Source: Gonatopus flavifemur | Taxonomy: Eukaryota > Arthropoda > Insecta > Hymenoptera > Dryinidae | DNA length: 64,000 bases | Assembly (NCBI GenBank): GCA_018340375.1 | Contig: JAFFJZ010000001.1 | Span: forward strand, 68,378,001-68,442,000 | Direction of reading: 5' to 3' | Shown here: in pieces, positions 1 through 11,442 of the stretch | Position numbering within the stretch: position 1 is the first letter of the stretch | Layout: each line of letters begins with the position of its first letter | The notes under the pieces: model-generated | Told to the model about the DNA's origin: nothing | Databases searched by the model: none | Seen by the model: only the letters and a program-made list of their open reading frames with translations | Position numbers and translations under genes: made by a program

Positions 1-1
1 A

Positions 2-1235
2 AGTTTCCACCCTTTTTCAAGCAAAGTTGATTTTTATTCAAGCAATGGATTATTACATAATGTTATTCAAAGTATGCACCATTGGAAGCGACCACTTTTG
101 TCCACCTTTCAGGCAGCATACGGATTCCTCGGAGAAAAAAAAGCAGGTTCTTTTGACTCGATCCATTCAGTGGGCCATTTTTCGACACTTTCGTAAGAAG
201 TAAACCGCTCTCCAGAGAGGGCTGATCGCATAGATCGAAATAGATGATAATCCGAAGGCGCAATGTCTGGGGAATACGGCGGGTGGGGCAAGATTTCCCA
301 ATTCACTCTTTTCAAATATTTTTTAACAGGTTGAGCAATATGTGGCCTAGCATTATCATGCAGCAAGATAAGTTTATCATGTCTACCGCCCCATTCCGGT
401 CATTTTTCTTTTAGAGCTCGATTCAAACGTATTAGCTGTAGTCTGTAACGATCGTCAGTGATTGTTTCTGACGGTTTAAGAAGTTTATAATAAATGACAC
501 CTTTCCGATCCCACCGGATGCACAACATAATCTTTGAAGCGTGGATATTTGTTTTCGGTGTCGATGGACCTGGTACACCTGGCAGCCCCCAACTTTTTCG
601 ACGCTTAGGATTATCGTAATAGATCCATTTTTCATCGCCAGGGACAATACGATGCAGAAAACTCTTTCTTTTCTGCCGTTCAAGAAGCATCTCGCACGTT
701 ACCAAACGTCTCTCGATATCTCTCTCCTTTAGTCGATACGGCACCCAATTACCCGCTTATTGGACCATTCCCCATCTTGCGCGAGCGTTTACCGACGGTC
801 GACCTGTCAACACCCAACTCTTCAGACAACTCATCTAGGGTTCGACATGCATCTTCATTCAATAATTGTTCCAGTTCTGCATCTTGGAATTTTTTCGGTG
901 CCCCTCCGCGTTCTTTATCACTCACGTCAAAATCGCCACTTTGGAATCGTCGAAACCACTCTTTACAAGTTGTATTAGACGGAGAGTGATCACCGTAAAT
1001 ATTGCACAGTACACGATACGTTTCAGCGGCACTTTTCTTCGAAATAAAATAATGAAGCATAACTTCCCGCAAATGCTGTTTTGTCGGGACAAATGTTGTC
1101 ATTTTTCACACCAGATAAAAAATGATGTTTACGCTTATACATATATACTTATACACTTCCAAATCACAAGTATAGCACTTGAGTGAACTCAAAAATAGTA
1201 TCAGCAGCAACACTTTTTCCAAAAGGGCGGAAACT
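2..1235 (-). mobile_element. Decayed mariner element, mauritiana-type
   Basis: A nearly complete mariner copy lies at the left edge on the minus strand. Its ends match as imperfect inverted repeats: AGTTTCCACCCTTTTT on the left and the complement of AGTTTCCGCCCTTTTGG on the right. The right end is followed by TA at 1236-1237, and the single A at position 1 would be the second base of the left TA duplication. The transposase is broken (see the pseudogene entry). For gene A the element lies upstream of exon 5, probably in its intron 4. Confidence 0.88.
63..1102 (-). pseudogene. Mariner transposase remnant (DD34D, mauritiana-type)
   Basis: A cut-and-paste transposase reads from 1102 down to 63, but in at least three frames. 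The N-terminal piece (1102 to about 770) begins MTTFVPTKQHLRE and contains the helix-turn-helix region with GDFDVSDKERGG. The middle piece (744-400) holds the first catalytic Asp in GDEKWIYYDNPKR. The third piece (366-109) holds the second Asp in LHDNARPH and the third in PYSPDIAPSDYHLF. The C-terminal LPERWTKVVASNGAYFE is in yet another frame, ending at 63. The GDEKW, NPKRRKS and LPERW signatures fit the mauritiana subfamily rather than irritans. Frameshifts lie near 760, 380 and 150, so no functional enzyme is expected. Confidence 0.88.
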
Positions 1236-1236
1236 T

Positions 1237-1589
1237 ATTCCCATACCCAATAAAATCACATTGAATCAGATCATAGCCCCAGCCCTACTCCTTTGTCAGG
1301 GCATATTAGGTTAAAATATTAATAGAACGTGTATGAAAGTCTGATTTTCACAGAATCCACGTGAATACACGTATATCAATGAATTATTTGAATCCATAGG
1401 GATTCACTCTGATTACAAAAATTTATTCATAATGTTTTTCATAGAAGATTTTGTAATAAAATTCAAAAACACACGAGAGTAAATTATTTTTCTTGATTTT
1501 AGTTTTGTCTCTTTGCTATTCAAATATAAAGGGACTTAGAATGTTTGCGCGAAATTCAATAAATTCTAATAATTTGGGGTGTTGTATAG
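1237..1589. other. Intron 4 tail of gene A
   Basis: This AT-rich stretch lies between the mariner end and exon 5 of gene A. I see no ORF or repeat here beyond a splice acceptor AG at 1588-1589. Confidence 0.5.
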
Positions 1590-4500
1590 ATACGAGTTCG
1601 AAAATTTCGTGAAAGAGCAAGAAACACAGTTCAACAAGTCTTTGGACTTTTCCTCGTTCGATCAGTACAGTAAACTGGCTTCGTGCATCAAGAATCATCA
1701 GGCTGTCATCAAGTAAGTATTCTCATGTATAATCGAATGATAAATCTCTTCCCTGGAATCAATAGATTCAGTTGTTTTGTCAAATTGACAATTTCTTGAT
1801 TCTTCCAAGACATTGAACAAGGGATCAATTATTTCCATTTTCCCACATTTCATAGGTTGACATACTTTACTTTGGAATTTTTTCAATTGAATGTGACCTC
1901 ATAGTATTGAGTGGAAACTGATTCCCGGAAAAAAGAAATTGGAGAAATTTACCTTTTAGGATGACAAAGTTTTACGCTTCGAGTCTTTGAATGGAAAGTT
2001 TTACAAAATATGTTGTCAAATGATTCACATTATGAGACAAGAATAGATTTTTCGATCCGGATCAAAGATCGTCTCGGATCGGCTCGAAATTTCGAGCCAA
2101 TCTTAATAATTTCAAACGATCCGATCTTCGAGCAGAGATGAAAAAATTCCAGTCGATCCGAGTTTCGAACTATGAAAGCCAGAACTATGAGATCGACGAG
2201 CTAGATCGTTACTGAGAAAATTTCCTACCACACAAAGGACCCTGGTTAAGAAAAACCATTGATTCTCGCCAAATCTCACTGAATCTTGCAAAATCCCATT
2301 GAATCTTGGACAATGTTCTGATCAAATCTCATGAAATTTCATTTGTCAGAATCGGTTTATGGAACAATATTGTGTTTAATGTTTGATTAGTAGCAGAGTC
2401 GATATTAAGAAAATATGTTTATAAAGTGGATTTTTCTTCATCGCCAATCCTCTGAAGATGGATTTGATGATATATTTATCTATTTATTCATTGGAAGACG
2501 CATTCATGGAGTTTTTATGACTCACATTAATGAAATTTGATGTGCCGAGTCATGAAAATTTTGAGAGAACGTTGTTTTATACTTAAACTTCAAGAATACA
2601 GTCCAGGCCAAACGTTTGAATACACCCAAAGGAAAAACAATTTTTCCAGTTGATGTGTTTGTTTCAGAAAATCAACTTACTTCATTTACATAAGTTTATA
2701 GTGTTTTATATTGTTTAGACATATTTTGAATATTATTTATGTAGTTTATATAAATCGAATCAATTTCGAACAGCGAAGATGTGAAAATGTTAAATGTCTC
2801 TAGGTCGATACAAACTTATGGCCTGTACTGTATGCTCTATTCCCAGGAGCCCCTGGATGCAAGAATTTTTCATTCGCGTTTGTTTTGAACGAAGTAGGAT
2901 CGTGAGATCTTCGATCTAGCTCGACGATCTTCGAGCCAATCCGAGCTTCGATCCGAGCAGTGGATCTATCGATCCGATTTGCGAGCAGAGCCTATTTGTC
3001 AAAAACCAGAGCCAAGCCGAGCTCATGCTCAAAACTCGGATTAGCTCGAATCACGGCAACACTAGAATTATTTGACAATATATTTTGTGAAAATCCCCAT
3101 TTGAAGACTCGAAACGACGCGTCGTTATCCTACAAGGTAAATTTCTCCATTCTCTTTTATCCGTGTTGAGAATGTTCAGGGAATTTTTTCGGACCACTCC
3201 AAGAGGTGTCTTCGATTTTCTTAACATATATTCTAGATATTTTGATATTCCTTTCAATCAGACATCTCCAGGCCCGGATTACGATATCAGGCGCCCCTAC
3301 GCCAACAAGAAGTCCACCGCCCACTTAAGGAATTCAAAATCACAAAAAATACACTTTATCAAAGAAATTTTATTTTCCAAGCTTATGCCCCCCCCCCCCC
3401 CAAGACCTGGCGCCCTACGCCATGGCGTAGTTGGCGTATTGGATAATCCGGGCCTGGACATCTCTTATATCACTTCAAGATATCTTCTGGAGTGATAGTG
3501 ATGAATCTAGGATTTTTTTCACTCGAGGAAAACAATGCAGTCTGGACCTTCTACTTCCGTCCAAATGAATATATATTGTATATTGGTTGATTCTGCGGTC
3601 CTTTGATCTTAGATCCGTAACCGTGCCGTGAAGGGATTCAAAAGAGAAATCAAAACGGAGTAGGGACCAACAAAACCCTCCTCTATAAAAATAGGAAGAC
3701 TTGAATTTTTGTTCTCAGAGCCCTTCCCAATCAGAAAAAACCGAAGTATGCCAATGTTGACAACAGGCGGAGTACAGTGCCAGTATTGGGCCCCCAAGAG
3801 TCGGCTAGCACGTACCCAGTATGGAAACGCGTTATCATTTCGGACAAATGCCAGTACTGCTGCAGTACAGACCACCAGTACCCCGCCAGTCTTAGCCGTT
3901 ACTGGCGCAGTACAGCGCTAGTTGTGAAATTCTGATTGGGCGTATTGCGCCGGTACTGAAGACCATTACCGATTAACAGTACTGTGCCAGTACCAAGTAC
4001 CCAGTACGGGAAAGCGTTATCATTTCGGACAAATGCCAGTACTGCTGCAGTGCAGACCGCCAGTACCCCACCAGTGTTAGCCGGTACTGGCGCAGTACTG
4101 CGCCAATTGTTAAATTCTGATTGGGTTGTAGCTTTAATAACTCGAAATGAAATGATTATTGAACATCAACAACTCATTTTCAATGCACATTATTTTATTT
4201 CACAACACGAATGAGGAGCATCAAGAATAACAATATACAAATATTGATCAATATAAATACTTGGTTCTGTTCAGAATATCATTTGATTGTATTTGACTCT
4301 CTGATAAAAATGCAACAATATTTTCAATCGAAAAGAAATTGAACAGGCCCAGATTGTGTTTGTATTTTAACAATATATATGCATGTGATATGAATAAACA
4401 ACCGTTATAATTAAAATATCTTCACGATATATCAGATTTATCGATCTACTGAGATCAGCTTACTCGACTGCATTTTTCATTCAGTTCTTGTTGGTAGTGC

Positions 4501-7254
4501 CAGATATGGTAGGAGCTCTGATAAAAGTGAGTTGAATTACCAGATTCTACGAGATATTTTTATACCCATTGTTTATCCGCGATTTGCATTATATATAGGT
4601 AACAGTTTCCGAAAACCGAGATGATAAGGTGAAGTACTTGCTATGCACTGTAGGCATCTTCGTGACGATTTTGTTCCATCATTTGGCTGGAGAGATGATA
4701 ATCAGTCACAGTGATCGACTACCTCAACATTTGTGAGTAATAAGTTCACGTTCATCCTCTTCCTAAAATAATTTCTGAATGTAAATAAAAATTTCGAATA
4801 ACCTAGTTGCTGCCGAATTTTTCAATGAAATAAGTACTTTTTTTCAAACATCCCGGGGAAAAAAATTCAATACATGGACCCATATATGGATTCATATATG
4901 GTCATGTATGAAAGTGGGGGAATCTATCAGCACTGATCTCACTTCTCTCTCCTTTGGTTTTTCATCACGTTACATAAAAAATTGTGACATTTTTTGGTCC
5001 ATATATGGATGTATATGATAATGCTATGCACAGTCTCATTCATACATGATCATATATGATCTCGTGTATGTTTATATATGTTCATATGTATTTCATATAT
5101 GTTCATATATGATTCTTATTTGACTCATATACGCTCATATACCATGATTCATATCATGATTGCATTATAATGATATAAGAATGAATATTGAATTCATTGG
5201 GATCTCATTTTTATCATCATTGATGGAAGATCAGTTGTTGAAGTTGGATATTTTTCAGTATATAATGTTATATTCAAAAATCTATGCAAAGTTCACTTAA
5301 AACTTTCGAAACCCTCTGAAAATAAATATTAAAGAATCAAAAATATTTGAAAAAAAATTGAGAAAATTCCTTGCTTATATTGGGTACATTTGTTCACCGA
5401 GAATCTCTCTGAAGATTTTATTTCTTCACTACATTGTGAAAAGATACATCGATTGATCTTGATGAACGAAATGTTGCGAGAAAATTCTACCCCTAGTAAA
5501 AATGATCCATGTAAGACCATATATAAACCATATATGATCATATACGCATTGAGGTTTTATAAATAAACACATGTAATCCATATTTAATCCATATACGGCG
5601 CATAAACGGGCATATACGGTCCGTATATGCATCGTATATGCGCCGTATATGGATTGAATATGGATTACATATGGATTATATGTGGTCATATATGAAACCT
5701 CCATCCATATATGATCGTATATGGTTTATATGTGGTCTTATATGAATCATTTTTATTAGGGAGAACGTTCTAAAGATTGCTAATGTCCTGTCTTGGGAAC
5801 ATTTTGCATAAAATGCTTCAAAATAACATTCCAAAAAAGCCATAGGATTGTTTTGTGTTTTAGAAACTTTGCAGAAATGTTGGTTCTTTGGAACATTTCT
5901 GAGGTGTGTACAAAATGTTTCACTACATTTTGTTCAAATGGGGTTAAATATGGTAATAGAAAAAATTGTATAGCAGGATTTATTTCAATACGCAGTGTAA
6001 TATCCAGTGAGCACAGGTACGTAAATGTTACATCAAAGTTACATAACGTTGAGTAACCAGTTACGTAACTTGGGAGTCACATGTGAGGAACAATGTTACA
6101 TCAGAGTTACGTAAATAGGAAGATTTTTTACGTGACCAGTGCATAAGTGTAACGTGATGGCGATGTCATGTCAATGCTAAAGAATCATAATATTATATAA
6201 TCATCACATAAGAATTCCAATCCTTTCGTGATCACATCCCAGCAAATACTGAACGTAACATTGATATAACCACCACGTACCCAGGTAACAACACAGCATG
6301 TTGAAGCGCTTGGAAAGCGCGTTGCTACTTGGATTAGCTATGAAACATATGGTAATAGGTTACTTTCGATATTCACTAGATATGTACCTGAAAAAAAAGT
6401 CTTCGGAACACCCAACCATAAAGAAATAGTGTGACATTCCCCAACTTATCCGACACTCCCCTCACTAATGCATAACATAAAAATGGCAAGTTATGTTTTC
6501 TTAAAGTCACTCGCTTATGTAACTGATACATAACATAGAAGTAACAAATCGCTACGAAATATAAGCATAACATATTATATAATTGTTACACCACATATAC
6601 GTAACAGAGTTACGTCACTTTTGATTTCTGTGTTATGTTATATTTACATATGGTGTTCACTGGGTATGCACCTTATTTCAGTTCTTTGAAATTTTTTGTA
6701 TAAAAATATCTCGAGACATGTGATTTTTATTAGGATCTTATTGCTCTTAAATATCAATCACTTCAAAATCTTGGATTTCATTGTATTCGTATCGACAAAG
6801 TATGATCAATCCTCCATGAACAGATGGACAAATTTCTGAAACTATCTTTACTCGCAAACTCAATTCTTGTATGTACTTACAACATTCCCATCAGCTTAAG
6901 AATTTTCAAAAGATTTTAAAAGCTCTCCCACCAATCTATACTGTATCGGATGAGTTAGAAAATAATGACTATCCAACTTGAACTGATTTTTAAATTTTCA
7001 GGTACTACAGTCAATGGTACGATGCGCCAATTCATGTTCAGAAATTGTTAATTGTAGTATTACGAAGATGCAGTGATCCTCCCATATTGACAGTTGGCGA
7101 ATTTATGGTTCTGACACATGAGAGTTATGCAAAAGTGAGAAATACTGATCATAGAAGTATCGACAGTCAATATGAATGTGAACCCATGAATTTTAATTTT
7201 CAGGTCATCAAAGCTACAGTGTCATATTTCACGGTGGTTGCTACGTTGGTGTGA
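1590..7254 (+). CDS. Odorant receptor gene A (3' part, exons 5-9)
   Basis: This is the C-terminal part of an insect odorant receptor (7tm_6), an olfactory-neuron membrane protein that pairs with Orco. Exons: 1590-1712, 4436-4526, 4599-4732, 7002-7134 and 7204-7254 (stop). They have the same lengths (123, 91, 134, 133, 51) and phases as exons 5-9 of genes C and E, with AG/GT borders throughout. The first encodes the loop YEFENF...IKNHQAVIK, the second TM5 (FIDLLRSAYSTAFFIQF), the third TM6 (VTVSENRDDKVKYLL...GEMIISHSDRLPQ), and the fourth YYSQWYDAPIHVQ...ESYAK entering TM7. The last gives VIKATVSYFTVVATLV. Unlike the paralogues, exon 9 starts VIKATV rather than LMKTTM. Introns 6 and 8 are only 72 and 69 bases. 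Exons 1-4 should lie left of the window. A possible poly(A) signal ATTAAA is at 7425-7430. I see no disabling change in the visible exons. Confidence 0.88.
2049..3060. repeat. GATC/TCGAGC-rich repeat in gene A intron 5
   Basis: Two clusters, about 2049-2215 and 2895-3060, are dense in CGATC, GATCGGCTCGA and TTCGAGC words. Examples are GGATCGGCTCGAAATTTCG in the first and CGATCTTCGAGCCAATCCGA in the second. They flank a plain AT-rich middle, and many words recur in both orientations. This suggests one foldback element about 1 kb long. The exact ends are not clear to me. Confidence 0.45.
2240..2353. repeat. Fragment of the CCTGGTTRAAAGA repeat family
   Basis: The segment starts CCCTGGTTAAGAAAAACC and holds repeated phrases like CATTGAATCTTG and TTGGACAATGTTCTG. 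The same phrases occur at 28733-28970, where both ends are present. Here the right terminus is degraded, so it is probably a truncated copy nested in the larger repeat. Confidence 0.5.
3269..3456. mobile_element. hAT-type MITE, 188 bp, 8-base target duplication
   Basis: The ends are inverted repeats, CAGGCCCGGATTA at the left and TAATCCGGGCCTG at the right. They are flanked by an exact 8-base direct repeat GACATCTC at 3261-3268 and 3457-3464. An 8-base duplication and CAG...CTG ends are the known pattern of hAT transposons. The inside has a run of C at about 3387-3400 and GGCGCCCTACGCCATGGCGTAG-like palindromic words. There is no coding capacity, so it needed a transposase in trans. It lies in intron 5 of gene A. 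Confidence 0.87.
3726..4126. repeat. GCCAGTAC-rich element with internal tandem duplication
   Basis: The ends CCCAATCAGAA (about 3727) and TTCTGATTGGG (about 4115) are inverted. Inside, a unit of roughly 190-200 bases is present twice in tandem: both copies contain CGTTATCATTTCGGACAAAT, then GCCAGTACTGCTGCAGT, then ACTGGCGCAGTAC. The words GCCAGTA and CAGTACTG recur many times in both directions. It is probably a non-autonomous DNA element whose core has been duplicated. Confidence 0.6.
4860..5160. repeat. CATATATG-rich stretch in gene A intron 7
   Basis: Words such as CATATATGGA, TCATATATG and GTTCATATATG are repeated in both orientations across 300 bases. The vocabulary matches the elements at 5491-5761 and 41225-41580. 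I do not see clean terminal repeats, so it is probably a degraded copy. Confidence 0.5.
5491..5761. mobile_element. CATATATG MITE, 271 bp
   Basis: The left end CCCTAGTAAAAATGATCCAT is mirrored by ATGAATCATTTTTATTAGGG at the right. The inside is almost wholly TATATGG/CCATATA words, so it can fold on itself along its length. It lies in intron 7 of gene A, which at 2.3 kb is far longer than the neighbouring 69-base intron 8. A copy with the same termini is at 41225-41580. Confidence 0.75.
6003..6664. mobile_element. MITE rich in GTTACGTAAC, 662 bp, TA duplication
   Basis: The left end TCCAGTGAGCACAGGTACGT and the right end, complement of CCCAGTGAACACCATATGTA, are imperfect inverted repeats flanked by TA (6001-6002 and 6665-6666). 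The inside repeats ACGTAAC, GTTACATCA and CATAACAT many times. There is no significant ORF. It sits in intron 7 of gene A. Confidence 0.7.
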
Positions 7255-7775
7255 CTTCTTCATAACATGAAATTTCTTAATGAACAATTTAAAATGAGTT
7301 TGTTTCTGAAACATGTATTAACTCATCACCAATGATCTATGAAAGAGTCACGAATTGAGATTTATTTTTCATGATATCAAAAGTGTTGCATACCAGTTTG
7401 TTGTACATAATTCCAATACGTGGGATTAAAATTATTGTTATTGTATGACTCGTTTTAAAAATTATTCTTACCTACCTTCGTTTTGATCAATTGTGCATAT
7501 TTTGTAGCGTTACCTTTTGCGTTATTGAGCAATGTGAGGTTTATGTTTTGTGTATTGTGAGATGTTTATTGATAAGACCTATCAAGGATCCGAGAATAGA
7601 TTTTGTTTGTATGAGATAGCAAAAGAAGTCAAAGTAAAATCACTAAATTGCAAACTACGGAACAGTGAATTATAACTATGTAGAATTTAATTCATCCTCT
7701 GATATGGTGTTATCTAGCAGGTGACTAAGATGCAAATATTATTAAAATATTGACATGGTGAAGGAAAAGGGGAAT
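7255..7775. other. Spacer between gene A and relic B
   Basis: AT-rich 3' flank of gene A. The ATTAAA at 7425-7430 is a candidate poly(A) signal. I see no exon resembling receptor exons 1-3 here, so relic B lacks its 5' half. Confidence 0.5.
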
Positions 7776-8571
7776 TTAATAGGTTTCACCATCCTGATAG
7801 CCATGTGGTTTGTTATGGCAGCCAAATGCCTGGTCATCGTTTTCATATATCATGCCTTAGGATGGTTGGCGATAGTGGGGTAAGATGAATAGTCTTTACG
7901 TATCCGGGTAGGAATAATTCAGACATTCTCCTGGCGCTGAACAGAACTGGGGAACGCCACGAATCATTTTTACCCGGGTAGTATATATTTTTATGATTAC
8001 ATACTTGAATCTGGCGCAGCTTTTGAAATCAACTTTTGTTAGCCACCACTTTGAAGAAGCTCTAGTTGGGGGACTGAGAACTTTCTCATTGACTTCGTTT
8101 CTATCTATAAAAGACAATTCATATGATTGTTTCCAATTTTTTGGAAAAATGATTACATGATTTTTGCAGAAAATCTGAAAATTGTATGGTTTGGATTTAT
8201 TTGATATTTTGAAATAGACAGTCTATTTGAAATTTCTATGATAGATTATAGTATATTTCTATCAAAGGTGTGATTTGATACGCTACGCAGATACGAATTC
8301 AACAGCGCATTCCAAATCGAAGGATCACAACCTGATGGATTACAGGATTGTCCATCAATCGGGTCATAAGAAGGCTATCGAGTTTGTATTTGAATGATAA
8401 AAATGTCAAATCGCTTTCATCATCCTTTTCATTGCCTCACCATCAAAGATGTCAGGGGTATTTCCTTCTCTATCTCTTGAATGCATGCATCGTTGACCTT
8501 CAAATGATTAGAGTAATTTGTTCATCAAATTAGAATGTCTGAAAATTGGATATTGGCTAGCCGAAAGCAAT

Positions 8572-9195
8572 CCCATGCAGGTATTTCCAAGACTGAAAAA
8601 AACTCAAGCTTGTCCCAAGGTTGGCACATGTGTCAGAAACAAACCTCCGTGAAGGACAATTGGCCCAATATTGTTCCATGATTGTCCCGTTGTTCCCAAT
8701 GGATAGTCGGTCATGGTACATTTGTTAATGTTTTTTGAAATGGTCACTACATTTGGTACAAGCTTGGCACAAGTGTAAAAAACGAGCATTCCTTGAGAAC
8801 AATTGTGCCAATATTGCCCACATGAGTGGCACAATGTTATGTAATCAAAGAACGCAAATTTTCCAATGATCAAATCCAAAGGCTTGTCCCAGTCTTGTCA
8901 CATTTTTTCTATCGTTTTAAGATAATTAAAACGGTACGGTATTCTAAGGGAGAAAGTGATGAATTGAAATATGAATCAGTTACTTTCTTCATCCATATCT
9001 GCGATCAAAGAAGCATTGGTTGATGCTTGGTAAATGAATTGGACCGGGCCTGGCAAAACCACTGGCCCAAGCTTGTCCTGATCTTATCGCCCCCAAGCCT
9101 GGGCTAAGTTTGGTAAAAATTGTTTAAGACAAGTCTCGGCAGGTCTTGTGCCAGGCTTGGTCCATCATTGGGCAATTGGTCCATACACACATGGG
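8572..9195. mobile_element. Non-autonomous element, CCCATGYRKGTAT ends, 624 bp
   Basis: The left end CCCATGCAGGTATTTCCAAG pairs with the right end, complement of CCCATGTGTGTATGG. The inside is rich in AAGCTTGGCACAAG, GGCACAAGTGT and CCTGGCA words. A reverse-oriented copy covers 29086-29855 with most of the sequence conserved. It lies within relic B. Confidence 0.72.
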
Positions 9196-10595
9196 ATTAA
9201 CTGAAAACTTTTATCCAATCACCTGACATCTATCTTATGTATCATTTTGGATGGACGTAATGTTCCTCATGTTTTCATGAGTGCTTTTGTCTTCATACGA
9301 ACATTTTATTTCATACTTGCAACTTTGAAACCATTGAATTTCTAAATCGATTACTACCTTAACGTTTTTTTCAGAATCCATCTATCACGTAAATTAGAAC
9401 AATTTCATCTACAATACTATCATGCACATCATGAACAATGACAATTCTCATTAGTTGTTTATGAATTGAAATTCATAAAGCCTTGAATTGTCGGGAAGTC
9501 CTTCCTGTAGAACACCTTAAATTCGTATTCTAAAAATCCAGTTTCCAATGAAGATGATTCTTGATGTAACAGAATTAGAGCGCAGCAATGCCAATATGGA
9601 GTATTTCTCCTCCCTACTATTAGTTTCAAAATGTAGAAGGGGAAGAGGAGAATACCCCAAGTGAGCAACGCTGTCGGAATGATTCTTCCAATCCAAAAGA
9701 GTAGAATCCTTTACAATAATCCTCTTCGTTGATCGTAACGTTGACTTCGAAACGTTGTTTGGTAACGTGAGTTTTCATTCATGTCGTCATAGATGAGAGA
9801 TGTCTTCTATCATTCGCTCAAACAATGAGTAAACAAACACAGAGTTTCAGGCACAAATAAAAAAATGAAGTACAACTGATAATTTTTTTTAGTCAACGTA
9901 ACAATAAAATATGAGAAATTTGAACCATCAAATTTTTGTTCCTACAACTTAAAAGTGTTGACTGAATTAATATAGTTGTAGCAACTATATGGACTTGGTT
10001 GAAGATTCAGTCCACTCCATCATTTTTTCGAGTCTACATGGAAATATTTTTTTTAGTTGCTACGACTAAAAAAATTTATTTGATGCGGTATTTCACTAAA
10101 ACATTCAGTGAATTTTTTATTGTGACCACTACAAATTTTTCTCAGTGTGAATTGAGGCAATACGTGTTTCATATATGAGGAAAACAATATTTTCTTGATA
10201 CAAGATAGTAGAGGCGACGGAAAAATGTCCGGGGATCGGTGGTTGTGCTTTACGGGTTGTTTGAACGATGTTTCCAGTTCCAAGGAGTTAAGGTTAATTC
10301 AAAGAGTTGAACACTGATAATTTACCGAATTTTGTGAGTTCTATAAACAAATATCTGGTTCTCGTAACCAGGCGAGATGATCAATTTTGGCTTTGACCAT
10401 TTTATTTACGTGAGTTTGTTTTGTTTTCTTGTTATACTGAGTGAAAAAAAGCGTTGAAATTCCAATTTTTATGACAAAATTGAATATATTGCAGCTCATA
10501 GAAGATAATCACTTTATATCAGTTCAATAAATTACTATTGAAATAGTAAAATTGTTAACATGTGCTTTGATAATTAACAATCAATATTCTTTCAG
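9196..10595. other. Non-coding stretch in relic B
   Basis: This holds no receptor exon 6, 7 or 8 that I can find. Near 9880-10085 an AT-rich stretch has inverted TTTTTAGT(C/T)...GACTAAAAAAA words, perhaps a worn foldback. At 10212-10256 the sequence TCCGGGGATCGGTGG...GTGCTTTACGGG matches one end of the small element at 57376-57506, with no partner end. Confidence 0.45.
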
Positions 10596-10646
10596 CTGAT
10601 GAAAACTACAATGTCTTATTTCACGGTAATGGCAACATTTTTGTGA

Positions 10647-10880
10647 AAATCATTCCAAAATTTCATCGCTTTTCTTTTTAACACGAGTTATGCTCAGCAC
10701 ACATTCTCGTGCCACACTCTATGGTTATGATTTAGTGAAATTTTTTTCCATGTTGTACGTAAAAGAAATTTTCTTCAAGTATACAATACTCTTTTGTATC
10801 CGCAATTTGATGTATAATTGAAGTGTGTTGATTAAAAAAAAGAAGAAAAAACTAAAATCAATCACGGGAAAGCGATGCAT
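10647..10880 (+). other. Former 3' UTR, shared with gene C
   Basis: The bases after the relic B stop resemble those after the gene C stop (26776-26990). Shared phrases include TTTTTAACAC, TTATGCTCAGC, AAAAGAAAT and TTTGATGTATAATTGAAGTG. Where gene C has AATAAA after this phrase, relic B has GATTAAAAAA. This is direct evidence of duplication that included the 3' end. Confidence 0.7.
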
Positions 10881-11017
10881 TATAGGTGGCAGATGAATCG
10901 AACGTAAGTAGTGGAATATTTCTACCAGCTGATTCAATTTAATCTCAACAAGAAATCTTCCGGGGATATTCTATCCCTCAGAAAAATTGTTTATATAGAA
11001 GTAGTATGGTATTGAAG

Positions 11018-11199
11018 CCTTAGTAGAAATGCTCTAGTCATTGACGAGTTTGGTAACGTTCAACTAGCCAAAAACTAGACAGTTGCAAGTGCCTCGTAGG
11101 GTTCTGGCGAGGTACTCGCAAGTGTCTAGTATCTGACTGGTTGAGCGTTAAAAAACTTGTCAATAACTATTTGCATGAATAAGCATTTCTACTTGGAAG
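11018..11199. mobile_element. CCTTAGTAGAAATGC MITE
   Basis: The left end CCTTAGTAGAAATGCTC mirrors the right end GCATTTCTACTTGGAAGG. The inside is palindromic, with GGTAACGTTCAACTAGCCA facing GACTGGTTGAGCGTTA. The same terminal word is found at 32499-32949 and 45897-46104. Confidence 0.65.
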
Positions 11200-11442
11200 G
11201 TGATGATGGGGATCCCTTGAAACGATCGATCCTTTCTCATGCGAGAAGTATCAAATTTTGATTGAAATCTATGAAAATCATATATTTTTTATATGGAGAA
11301 GGATCAATCCTTTTTAAAGATCCCATTGCTAATCTAAGGGGTCATACAACGGTAACCTTGATTGAACCTTGAATTGTCTTATTCAGTTGAAGTTTCAAGT
11401 TCAACTTGAGTTTTTTAAAGAAGAGTCCCTATTTTTCATCAA

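Larger units (their letters stand above)
7776..10646 (+). pseudogene. Odorant receptor relic B
   Basis: Three pieces of a receptor remain. The first, about 7776-7879, encodes the end of exon 4 (FTILIAMWFVMAAK, then VFIYHALGWLAIVG) with a good GT donor; the first half of the exon, including the usual PAEYF motif, is gone. Exon 5 is 8291-8381: it opens YEFNSAFQIEGSQPDG but is 91 rather than 123 bases, and its tail HKKAIE is out of frame after a deletion near 8355. The last exon, 10596-10646, is perfect: LMKTTMSYFTVMATFL and stop. Exons 6-8 are absent, and a repeat (8572-9195) lies where they should be. No receptor could be made. The last exon and 3' flank are very like those of gene C, so B probably came from a recent duplication of the C lineage. 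Confidence 0.85.

Noticed and set aside
1516..1886. Minus-strand ORFs at 1516-1698 and 1698-1886
   Set aside because: The first is antisense to receptor exon 5 and the second lies in the intron.
4860..5761. CRISPR-like or satellite array of CATATATG words
   Set aside because: Word spacing is irregular and both orientations occur; MITE ends explain the second half.
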